This document shows, one piece after another, positions 22,964 through 34,300 of a stretch of DNA of 42,949 nucleotides. How positions within the stretch are numbered: the first letter of the stretch is position 1; the number at the start of each line of letters is the position of its first letter. Below the pieces are notes generated by a model, which was given only the letters and a program-made list of their open reading frames with translations, had not been told where the DNA came from and made no database searches. The translations under genes were made by a program, and so were the position numbers. The stretch spans positions 1 to 42,949 of the forward strand of contig CACRSC010000042.1 in NCBI GenBank assembly GCA_902651635.1, written 5' to 3'. Origin of the DNA: Mastigamoeba balamuthi (lineage: Eukaryota > Evosea > Mastigamoebida > Mastigamoebidae).

Positions 22964-25900
22964 ATGCAACGTTGCGTGAACCTCGCTTCCGCCATTGCCA
23001 TTGCGGCACTCGTGTCCGCCGCGCAGCCGTCGGGCCCAATCCTGCACTGGGCGTTCGACGGGCCCAACTCGACCACCGGCCTCGCGGACTCTTCGGGCAA
23101 CGGACTCGCAGCCACCGTCGCGGGCACCTTCAGCGGGAACATTTCGTGGATGCCAGGCATCATCGGCTCGCACGCCCTCGAGCTGCGGCCCTCATGGACC
23201 GAGAAGAACTGGGAGATGTCGCAGGGGATTGGGTGCCCTTACGTCGTCTCGCCGGTTCTTCGGCGCAAAGGCATCCAAGGATTGGGTCCGTTCACACTAT
23301 CGCTATGGGTCAAGCCTGTGCTGCCAGTCTCCTTCGTCAGTGGCATGGGTGCGTGGCTTGCCGCGATCGGCATGTACTCGTACTCGTACTACTCCAACAC
23401 GCCGTTCATGTGGCAAATCATGACCACACAGCAGCTCAAGGTCGGCGCGTACCAGGGTGCCTACACGCTGCCCAGCTTCCGGGAGGTCTCGGGCGAGTGG
23501 ATGCATCTTGTGACCACGTACGGTGGGAACAGCGGAGGTGCTGCTCTCTCGACGTACATAAATGGCGTCCTCGTCGACGAGTCCGTGGTGTGGCTGACCC
23601 CTGGAGATGCTGCCAAGCTGTTTGTCGGGCATGGGTCGGACTCGCAGCTGTGTTACAGCGGCCTCATCGACGACCTGCGCCTGTACAACTGCCAGCTGTC
23701 TCCCCAGGAGATCTACGACCTGTGGAGGGGGCAATGCAACCAGTCAGGTTTGCTCGACCTTCCTCTTCTGAACGCGCGCATTAACAAGTGATTCATTCCA
23801 GGACTGTTCATCCCACGAGGCTCCAAAGGAGGTCAGTGCGACAGCTTTCGCTGCCCTGCTGGCTCAGCAGACAACGACTCGGACTCATCGACACCCTGCG
23901 TGATGTGCTCCACTGGGCAACACTCTGCGCCTGGGTCATCCGCGTGCGCGGACTGCCAGCCGGGGTACACAGACGACGACTCGGACCCTTCAACGCCCTG
24001 CGTGCACTGTGGCCCGGGCCATTACATGCCCACGCTCGCTGCGAGCGCCGGATCGTGCACAACGTTCGCGTGCCCTGTAGGCTGGACAGACTACGACTCC
24101 GACTCGAGCACGCCTTGTGTGCAGTGCAGCGCAGGGACGTATGTTCCGATAGGATCCACAGGGCCGTGCTCGTCGCACACGTGTCCCGCGGGATTCGCAG
24201 ACAACGACTCGGATCCCACAACACCATGCACGGACGTGTGCACCCTGATCGACACACCGGCTGTGTGCAACGCGTCAGCCAGCGGGTGCGGGTGGTGCTT
24301 CACGGTCTGCTCCAAGCTGACCCCGCTGTGCAACCCCGGTTGCCCTGCCGGAACAACGGGCACCGGGTTCAACTCGACAACGCCCTGCGCGCCCTGTGGC
24401 CCGGGGACGTATGTGCCGGCGGGCTCTGTTGGGCCGTGCCAGGCGTTCGTGTGCCCGGCAGGGACCACGGACAACGACTCGGACGCGTCGACGGCGTGCG
24501 AGCAGTGCCCGGCTGGGCACTGGACGGCAGCCAACACAACAGGGGAGTGCACTGAATGCGCAGCGGGGACGACGGACGACGACCACAACGCGTCAACAGA
24601 GTGCGTTCGGTGCGGATCCGGTGCGTTTGTTCCGCAGGGTTCTTCCGGGGCATGCTTATTGTTCGAGTGTGCTTTGGGGTTTGCCGACGACGACTCCGAT
24701 CCAACAACAAAGTGCGTGCCAATATGCGCGCTTCTCACCGTTCCGGTGATGTGCTACGATTCGGTTTATGGGTGCGATTGGTGCGGCTACTATTGTGCTA
24801 TGGAGGGTGAGTGCAGTGATCAGTACGTGCAAACGCAACAGCCACCAACAAACGGTCTCGTTCTCCACTGGACATTCGAGGGCGGCTCAGAGAATGAGAG
24901 ACTTGCAGACTCGTCGGGAAACGGCATGAATGCAACATTGTTCAACTCATCTCGTGTCATCTGGGCAACTGGCATCATCGGCCATACTGCATTGCGGCTA
25001 CTACCGAGCTACACAGTGCAGTCTTCCACGCTGCAAACTGTTCAAGGACCAGAGTGCCCGTTTCTGAGGTCGCCCGTCCTGGACTCTGTCGGAATCGGTG
25101 GCACTCGGAGCGTTCACACTCTCGCAATGTGGATTCTTTTTTCCCCGTCGTTTTCCGAGTACACGAGCACGTGGCTAAGCCTCCTCGGCCCGGTTTCCAG
25201 TGGAACCCCATCCGGCCTCGGACTGGACATACGGATGATGATCATGGAGGCCACGATCGGCACAAATCCAGTAACAGGACTTCAGGTCTACCTCAACTCC
25301 GGGTGGGCCCATATTGCGGTAACCTATGACGGCACATCAGTTACAACATATCTTAATGGGGCTTTATCGAAAGTCCAGCAGCTGGTGGGGCTTGATCTTG
25401 GGAACAACACTGTTCTTACAATTGGCAACGATTTTACATTGTACAATCTGTGCCTCCACGGTGAAGTCGATGATGTGCGTCTCTACAACAGAACACTGTC
25501 TTCAACGGAGATCGCCAACATTTGGAGCAACTCTTGCCCACCGGCTGGTACAAAACGCAATTCACCTTGTTGTCGTCTTTCTAACAACTTCACCCAGGTT
25601 TTTATATGAAAGTCGGAAACAGCCCGAATGATTGCGGCATGTTCGTGTGCGGGGCCGGAACTGCCGATCACGACGCAAATACGTTGACTCCATGCATCTC
25701 CTGCCTCGCAGGTCAGTTCTCTTACAAGGGAACAGCGTTCGGTTGCACAAACTGCCCACGGGGCACCTCCGACGCAGACTCGGACCCGTCAACGCCATGC
25801 GTTCAGTGCGGCCCAGGCAACTACATTCCGCCGAACTCCTCTCGGAACTCTCTCTACTTTGGTCCGTGCAGCCAGTTCAGCTGTCCAGCGGGGACTGTTG

Positions 25901-28900
25901 ACAACGACTCTGACTGGCTCACTCAATGTGTGCAGTGCGATTCTGGAGTTTATGTCCCCAGCGGGTCGTATGGCTCCTGCTCTTCATTTGAGTGTGCTGT
26001 GGGGTTTGCTGATCATGACGATAATCCTGCGACTCCATGCATAGCTGGGTGCCTCCTGAATGACAACGAGAATTCCTGCATACTGTCTTCATATCATTGT
26101 GACTGGTGCGACAGTTACTGTACGAATCGCGGCAAGTGCGGAGAAGTTCTCTCAGGAACTGCAACCACGGATGGGCTGGTTCTCTACTGGCCCTTTGAAG
26201 GAGATAACATCACACAGAGGCTGTCCGATGCCTCAGGGCACGGATACAATGCTACTATTGTTGAATCCCCCCAGGCGATCACATGGGAGGAAGGCAAGGT
26301 TGGTAACTACGCAATCAACTTCACTCAAGTGTGGACCAGTGATGTGTATGGATGGCTTAGCCAATCTTCGCAATGTCCCAGTTTGACCTCAGTGTCCCTG
26401 GACAAGGCGGGAGTCTCCATGAACTCTCCCTTCACAGTGGCATTGTGGATGCATCCCTTGACTCCCTGGGGCTCGTCTGCAGCGTGGAGCGTGTACATGG
26501 GTCCTCCCAGCACCTATGGAGCCCTGTGGGTGCCTATCAGCGGAGGAGAGCTGAAAGTCAGTGGCTACAACCTGGGCACAACCATATCGAGTGCCATCGC
26601 CAACCTCACGTGGACACACGTCGCTATGTCCTTTGACGGGACAGATATGACGGTTTACCTCAACGGCCTTCTGATAAAGAAGATGGGACTGCTGATCAAC
26701 GTATACCAGCAGTCGATTCTGCTCCTTGGCCGCACCCTGAGCTCGTACAGCGTGTGCTACATGGGCCGTATCGATGACCTGCGGGTGTACAACCGGGCCC
26801 TGACAGAAAGCGAGGTCTATGGAGTCTTTCATGTGTTCTGCGGTCCGGGTCACTACGTTCCCTTCAGGGGCACAAACCTGACGGACTGCACAACCCTGAA
26901 ATGCCCTGCGGGAACAGTGGACCTGGACGCCGATAGTAGCACCGCTTGTGTACAGTGTTCGCGGGGTCACTACACACCCACTGCCAGCGTTGGGGTGTGC
27001 AGATATTGCCCATTTGGGTGGTCAGACGAGGACTCTGATGCATCTACTCCCTGCATATCATGCGGTCCTGGCCACTTCTTCACCTCCGATGGCCAATATG
27101 GGAACTGCTCGCTGTACGCTTGCCTTGAGGGAACACAAGACAATGACTCGGACCTGTCAACTCCATGCGTTGTGTGCGGTCCCGGCCATTTCAGTGGATT
27201 TGCATCGTATGGCCACTGCAATACGTCTCTATGCCCCGCCGGAACTACAGACGTTGACTCTGATCCTGGTACACAGTGCCTATGGTGCGGAGCGGGGCAC
27301 TACTCTCCTCCAGGATCCACGAGACCCTGTGAGAGTTTCGCGTGCCCTACGGGGTCCACAGACGACGACTCTGATCCGTCCACTGAGTGCATCTTCTGCG
27401 GTCCGGGACATTATATTGCCTCTATGTCCATCAGCCCCTGCGAGATGCTCGAGTGCCAAGCAGGTACAACTGACGATGATTCCAATTCAACGACGCCATG
27501 TGTTCCCTGTGGTCCCGGAGCCTGGGTTCCCCAAGGATCTTACGGCCCCTGCTCCTCGTTCATTTGTCGTGCCGGATGGACAGACAAGGACAGTAACTCG
27601 TCGACACCGTGCACCAAGTGTGGATGGGGCAGTTACACCCCAGAGCACAGTGAGGGACCATGCTATCTGTACCCATGTCCTGCTGGATGGACAGACGATG
27701 ACATGAACGCTTCATCCCCCTGTATTCAATGCGGTTCTGGGACATTCCTTCCAGAGGAGTCATATGGCCCGTGCGAGTACTACCAGTGCTATGATGGGTA
27801 TGTCGACCATGACTCCAACTCTTCGACACCATGCGTGGCAGTATGCTCAAGGCAGACGTCGTACGAGAGGTGCAACGCGTCGTTGTTCGGGTGCGACTGG
27901 TGTGGCAAGTATTGCGCCATCAAGGCGCAGTGCAGCTGCGGCCAGGTGACGGACGAGCAGACGTGCGTGGTGTCGACCAACTGCACGTGGTGCCCCGCGC
28001 AGGCGGCGTGCTACGCGGGGGCGTGCCCGGCGGTGGGGGGCGCGGAGAGGGCCAAGGACAACTCGGCGGTGATCGGGGGAGCGGTGGGTGGCGGAGGGGC
28101 GGCGCTGCTGGTGGTGGCGGGAGCGGCGCTGGCGGCGTGGGTGCGGAGGCGGCAGCGGGCTGCAGTACCACGACGAGGTGAGCGCGGAGGAGATCGTGAT
28201 GGGGGAGGTGATCGGGCAGGGGAGCTTCGGGGTTGTGTACAAGGCGACGTGGCGCAACACAGAGGTGGCGGCCAAGGTGTTCAGCATCGAGGCGCTGCTG
28301 GCGTCGGACATCGCGCAGTTCGAGAAGGAGGTGGACGTGATGCGGGCGCTCAGGCACCCCAACATCCTGCTGTTCATGTGCCACGCCAAGAACGACACCA
28401 ACTTCATCATCGTCACCGGTGCGCTGGCTGCTCCCTGTCCGTCTCTCTGGCACAGCAGCGAGTGGTCTATCTGTTCGTGTTGTGTTCCCAACAGCTTCTG
28501 AACCGTGACGCGTCCTTCCACAACTGACGAATGTGGTCTTGGGCAGAGTACATGCCGACGGGGAGCCTGATGGAGCTGCTGGGGAACGACAGCGTGGTGG
28601 TGCCGCTGAAGCTGAAGCTGTCGATCCTGCTGGACATCGCGAGGGGGATGGCGTACCTGCACCAGAACGACCCCCCCATCCTGCACCGAGACCTCAAGAG
28701 CAGCAACATCCTCGTGCGCCGTTCACGTCGCCACCCCTCACATCCTCTGACGATCGCGTGGAACAGCTCGACTCGAACCTGCAGGCCAAGGTCAGCGACT
28801 TTGGTCTGACCTTGTTCTCTCGAGGGCCACGCGGGTCTGGCTCCGGTTCGAAGAAGACAGCGGCTGTCATCGGGACCATTCTGTGGACCGCGCCAGAGGT

Positions 28901-31210
28901 TCTGAAAGGCGGGGAGTGCACGACGAAGAGCGATGTTTACTGTATGTGACAAATACACACCACGCAGCAACTGACTTCGTCGCTCGCAGCATTCGGGATC
29001 ATCGGGTGGGAGATCATGACGAGGAAGATCCCATACGAGGAGTGCAATCCACACACGGTTGCCATGCAGGTCATGAACAACGGGCTGAGACCTGTGCTGG
29101 AGAACATGCCGATTCCACAGCCTCTGATCAATCTCATCACCGAGTGCTGGGCAACATCACCCTAGTAAGAAGCCAAATTCCACATGACGCATTCGTTACT
29201 CACGAACTGTCTAGTGAGAGACCGGAGTTCAATGCCGTCAACACCAGCATTTCTTCTCTGAGCTCAGTTCTCGAGGCTGAAATCGTGCTTCACCAACAAG
29301 GCCACCCACGTAATCCTCTAACTCATCTCAACTAGAAATCGGAGGAAATGAACCGCGTGATGGCGCCATCGGGAAACGTGGCACTCGTCTTCACTGACAT
29401 TCAGGGGTCCACATCGCTCTGGGAGTGGAATCCCACAGTGATGAAGGCAACACTGAAGTTGCATAATGACATCATCAGAGCGTGCATCCGCAGCCATAAG
29501 GGATACGAGGTCAAAACTGAAGGTCTGCCATTTCATTTGCTTTGTCTAACATTTTTGTCCGCAGGCGACGCTTTCATGGTCGCATTTCAGTCACCAATTG
29601 ATGCACTTCTGTTCTGCCAGGAGGCGCAGCACAATTTGCTTGGTGCAAAATGGGACCCACAGATACTCAGTCGCGAGTGCTGCGCGGAAGTGTTCATTGG
29701 CAGTTCACTGTCATTCCGAGGAGTACGAGTTCGCATGGGAATCCACTTTGGAGAGGTGGATGCAGAAGCATATGGAGGGGCTGTGGATTACTTCGGGCCT
29801 ACGGTGAACAAAGCGGCCCGTGTTGCCTCCCTGGCTAAGGGTGGACAGATTTTCGTCAGCAGCGCAACCAGACAAGAAATCGAGAGAATGCTAACTCCAG
29901 AGGACGCCGCCAAGCTCAGCTGCTCGCTGACGCTCAAGGTAATTGGATCGTTCAAACTCAAGGGAATATCGGATGAGGAAACGATAAGCGAAGCTGTTCT
30001 GGGTGGCTTGAACAGATCATTCGACACTGTTGAGAGGTCCGCAACATCGGACAACATAGTCAGTATCATCGACCAGCCTGCTGGCCTCAGCGGCACGCAA
30101 GTTCGAGAAATGATCTCCGAGATATCTGCTCCGGACAGGCAGAGACCTGTGTGGGCGATCGATCCCTCAGAGGTAAAAATGTCAAAGGTCCAGATCGGAA
30201 GGGGAAACTTCGGTACAGTGTTCAAAGGGTGAGATCGGTCACTTTTCTCCATTAACGCGATTTTGGCGCAGGGAGTATAAGGGAGAGACTGTCGCAGTGA
30301 AGAAATTCTTCCAGCAGAAGGTGGACCAGGCAACAATGGCGGAGCTGCAGAGACAGATAAAGGAGATATCACTGCTATCGAGTCTGCGCCACCCCTCGAT
30401 TATTCTCTTTGTAATCTCTCCCTCACACAATTATTCTTTTCCCTGCTGATTACATTATGATCAGATGGGAGCATCAATTGATCCGAGCAACATGTTCATG
30501 TGAGTTTCGTCTTGTGGGGGGCCGAGTTTCATAACTAATGGTGCTTCTTAGAGTAACAGAGTGGATGGATGGAGGAAGCCTTAGAGCACTAATTGATGAT
30601 AAGTTCGTGGATTTCCAGAGGGCTATTAACATACTCGGATCAGTGGCGAGGGGAATGATGTGAGCAATATGACATTTGGTCAAAAGACTCATGATCCCAT
30701 TTAGTTACATACATGCATCTGGATTGATTCACCGTGATCTCAAGGCTGCCAACATCCTCGTCAACGCCAAGTGGGACGTCAAGATCACAGGCACGTACTC
30801 CCACAAACTTGTCATTCGGATGGGGTTGATTCTAACAATCGGACAACAATGAACTCGCAGACTTCGGGCTGTCGGCGATCAAGAACGCGAACAAGACGAT
30901 GACAGTGTGTGGGACCGTGGCGTGGATGTCGCCGGAGATCCTGGAGAAGGGCCACTTCTCGGAGAAGAGCGACGTGTATGCGTTCGGGATGGTGATGTAC
31001 GAGATCATGACCCGCCACAACCCCTTCAACGACGTCCCCGTCATGTCCCTCGTGTCGCTCATCATCAACGGCGAGAGGCCTCCTGTCCCCGACAACCGCA
31101 AGGGCTACACGGCCAACTACGTCGCCACCATGAAGCAGACGTGGCAGCACCTCCCAGATGACCGTCCGACATTCAACGAGATCGGCTCCGCTCTGAGCGT
31201 TATGACATGA
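22964..31210 (+). CDS. Receptor gene 3: LamG/Cys-repeat receptor with kinase - cyclase - kinase tail, frameshifted after the membrane helix
   Basis: The start at 22964 is chosen because it gives a clean signal peptide (MQRCVNLASAIAIAALVSAA); an in-frame ATG at 22901 adds 21 charged residues. Exons: 22964-23747, 23802-25547, 25598-28418, 28547-28713, 28767-28941, 28990-29164, 29215-29284, 29336-29522, 29565-30228, 30272-30410, 30465-30499, 30552-30659, 30705-30790 and 30861-31210. LamG domains at about 23030-23730, 24845-25540 and 26170-26845, again with 8, 4 and 9 repeats. Kinase 1, cyclase and kinase 2 motifs are complete (GQGSFGVVYK, FTDIQGSTSLW, GRGNFGTVFKG). Exon 3 is 2821 nt, which is 3n+1, because of the same extra G (28157-28159) as in gene 2. 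Without it the product would be 2501 residues. Confidence 0.9.
27871..29108 (+). repeat. Near-identical 1.24 kb block shared by receptor genes 2 and 3 (copy in gene 3)
   Basis: Partner of 19494-20732. It spans the last PSI-like modules, membrane helix and most of kinase 1 with three introns. Confidence 0.85.
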
Positions 31211-31308
31211 GAGAAAACAGAAAGAGCGACGGTCGTGGTTTTAGAGGTAAAACAACCTTGTTCTGTTAGAGATCAAACACTCAACGCCCTGAGGTAGAAG
31301 ATAGACAA
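31211..31308. other. Short 3'-to-3' intergenic gap
   Basis: 98 bp between the converging ends of receptor gene 3 and the TPR-CHAT gene. No feature was recognised. The two transcripts probably overlap at their 3' ends. Confidence 0.5.
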
Positions 31309-34300
31309 TCAGACCATTTGGTGGTTTGAGCGCTGTCCTCCGATGTAGATGAAGCTTGACCAGTGTCGAGGCTCCGGAAACTTGTCTCGCATGAAGGAAG
31401 TTGCCTCCCTGAGAGCAGATGCTGTGTCCCACAGGCCAGCGCCATGCCCGCGCAGCATCACTCTATAGAACCTCCTCATGAAAACAGCAGCGGCTTCGTC
31501 CTCGAGCTGCCACAGCGAGGACACCACGCCCCTGGCCCCTGCAAAGAGGAATGCTCGGGCTAGACCCATCACGCCCTCGCGGCTCTGCAAGTCCGCGACC
31601 TTGGCCGCGGCCCCGGACGAGCAGCAGCTCAGCACGACCAACGGGTGCCCTGCGAGTGGGCATTCCTGCACTTGGGAAGCACGCAGCCAGCCATCGTCGC
31701 CATGATCCTTGTCACAGGACAGCGCCAGTGCCCCCGCGGGCTGTGTGTCGCTCTGGTAGAAGAGCTCTGGGTCGCTGTGCGTCGCCAAGTGAATGAAGGT
31801 AGAGTTCTTCATCAGGGGTACAACGGCGTCGCGAGTGGCCGCCGGCCCAACGAAGAGGCCGCGCGCCTCGCAGCACAGAATCTTGGCAATGACGCGGGCC
31901 TCGGCCCGGGCCATCTCCAGCTGCGACGCTGGCTCGTTTTCTCCTGGCATGACTGGCATTGGCTCGGGGTCGCCGACAACGACGGACCTAGACGGCGGAC
32001 CCACGCAGAATCGCTCGGGGGAGCTCAGCAGGACGAAGATGCGGAGCGAGGGGCTGGTGATCACCGAGAACCACTCGTTCAGCGGGTCCCCTCGGGGCCC
32101 GCATGCAGACAGAGCGGCGAACGGCACAGACCACAGGTCCCCGTGCGGTACGACCACGAGGAAGGACACGCCAGCCGCGTGCTCCTCCTCGAGCCACCTC
32201 GACAGCGGCCCGCCCTCGGGCAAAAGCAACGATGACAGAGAGGCCAGCGCCTTGCGGTCGACGGCTCCTCGCCGGCACACCATTGAGAGGCTCCGGAGCT
32301 CGCCAGAGACAGCAAGCGTCTCGACGCCCACGTCCTCGCGGCTTCCGCGTACCAACCAGGCCCGCACAAAGTCCTCTGTTCTCTCGAGCATGACCATTGC
32401 GACTCTGTTCCGCGCTGCGTAAGCGGACAGCGATGCCCTGGGAGAGACCACCGCCTCGTCGACGGCGAGCAGATTGGCGGTCAGCGACTGGCCGCGGGCC
32501 TGGTCCTCGGCCTCGAGCGCCTCAGCGAGGGACCCGCAGTCAACCAGAGAGCCGACGAGTTCCTTGTACGAGTGCTGCTGGCTCTTGAAGATGGAGATAC
32601 GCCACTCGTCGCTGCTGAGGGCGCCCCTGATCTCGTTGCGAAGCGCAATCGCCCTCCGCAGCTGCCACGAGGCCTTGTGGGGCTCCCCCAACTGGCGCAG
32701 CGCCTTTCCCAGGTTGTGCGATGAGAGGGCCCCGGCTTCCTTGTTCCCGGCCTTGTCAGCGGCAACTACCGCCTGTCTGTATTGGTCGATGGCCGCCTGC
32801 AGGCGTCCCATCTCTCGCAGGGCCTCACCCAGGTTGTTGAGCCCACAGGCCTCGGCTGACATGTCGCCGACCTCGCGAGAGATTTCCAGCTGCTTGGCGA
32901 TGTGCGGGACAGCCTCTTCTGTTCTCCCCATGCCTTCGAGCGCCGAGGCGATATTGCCCTCCAGCCTTCCCTCGGCGTAGCGGTCCCCGAGCTCCTTGTA
33001 CAGCTCGAGACTGCTGTGGAACATCGCCAGGGCCTCTGCGGTTTCTCCTTTCCCCAGCAGTGCGATGGCGATGTTCGCCAAGGCGGTGGCCTGGCCTACG
33101 CGGTCGCTGAGGTCCTTGGCGATAGAGAGCCCGCGGTTCAGCATCTCGACTGCCCTGTCGTGCTGACCGAGCCTGCTGAACGACACGCCCATGCTGCGCA
33201 GGGCGCTGCCTTCGCAAACCCTGTCGTCCAGCTCCTGGGAGATGGCGAGCTCGTGCTCGTAGCTCTCGATCGCCTCGCGGTACCTCCCCATCCGGTGGAA
33301 GTCGTTGGCTATGCCCTCGTATGCTCCGGCTTCGCGCTTGCGCAGCCCGAGGCGCTTGGCGAGCTCGAGCTGGCGCGTGTGCATCTCCAGCGCACCGTCC
33401 GTGCGCCCCGTGTTGTTCATAATGCCCGCGATGTTGCCGCACGCAATGCACTCCTGCTCTGCATCCTGTGCCACTATGGCGATGCGCAGCTGCTGGCTGT
33501 ACATGAGCTCAGCCTTCGCGAAGGCGCCCTGGTCCGCGTGCACGAGGCCAAGGTTCCCCACCGCCCGGCCCTCGGCGACGGTGTCTTTTATCTCGCGTGC
33601 TATCCTCAGCTGGGCCTCGATGAGCTCGGCGGCGCGCTCGTACTGACCCAGTCCCCTGTGTGCGATCCCCAGGTCGCCCAGAGCGTCTGCCTCTGCCTTG
33701 CGGTCCCCGAGACGGACGGCCAACTGCCGGCTCCGCTCCAGAGTGGCGACGGCCGCTGCACAGTCACCCAGGCTGCGCTGTGCGAGGCCGACGTTGATGA
33801 GGGCCCGCTGTTCCTCGGCGGCGCGGCCCAGGGAGCGTGATATCTCCAGGTCCCGCGAGTGCCACTCGAGCGCCTCGCGGTGCCTTCCCAGCGCTACCAG
33901 TGCGCGGCCCGCTTTGCGGCACATCGTGGCTTCAGTAGCCCTGTCGCCCAGATGCCCCGCGAGCCCCGCCGCGCGCTGCAGCCACACGACGGCCTTGTCG
34001 TACTGCTGCTCGGCCCCCATGTACGCGATGCCTAGGTTGCTGCAGGCGATAAGTTCGGTGAGCTTGTCCCCGTGCGCCAGCGCCTCGGACGCCGACCGCT
34101 CGAGGAGATCGGCGGCGTCCGCGTGTCTCCCCTGCGCGTTGAGGCTCTCGATCGTCGCCAGAAATGACGGGGCGTCGCCCTGCAGCGCGAACGGGGGCAC
34201 CGGGTGCCCGTCGGCGCCGTCGATGGCGCCCAGGGCGTCAGAGAGCTTGCGCGAGAAGCAGAGGCCGCTGGCGATGGCGGCGAGCCTGCGGCAGCACTCG

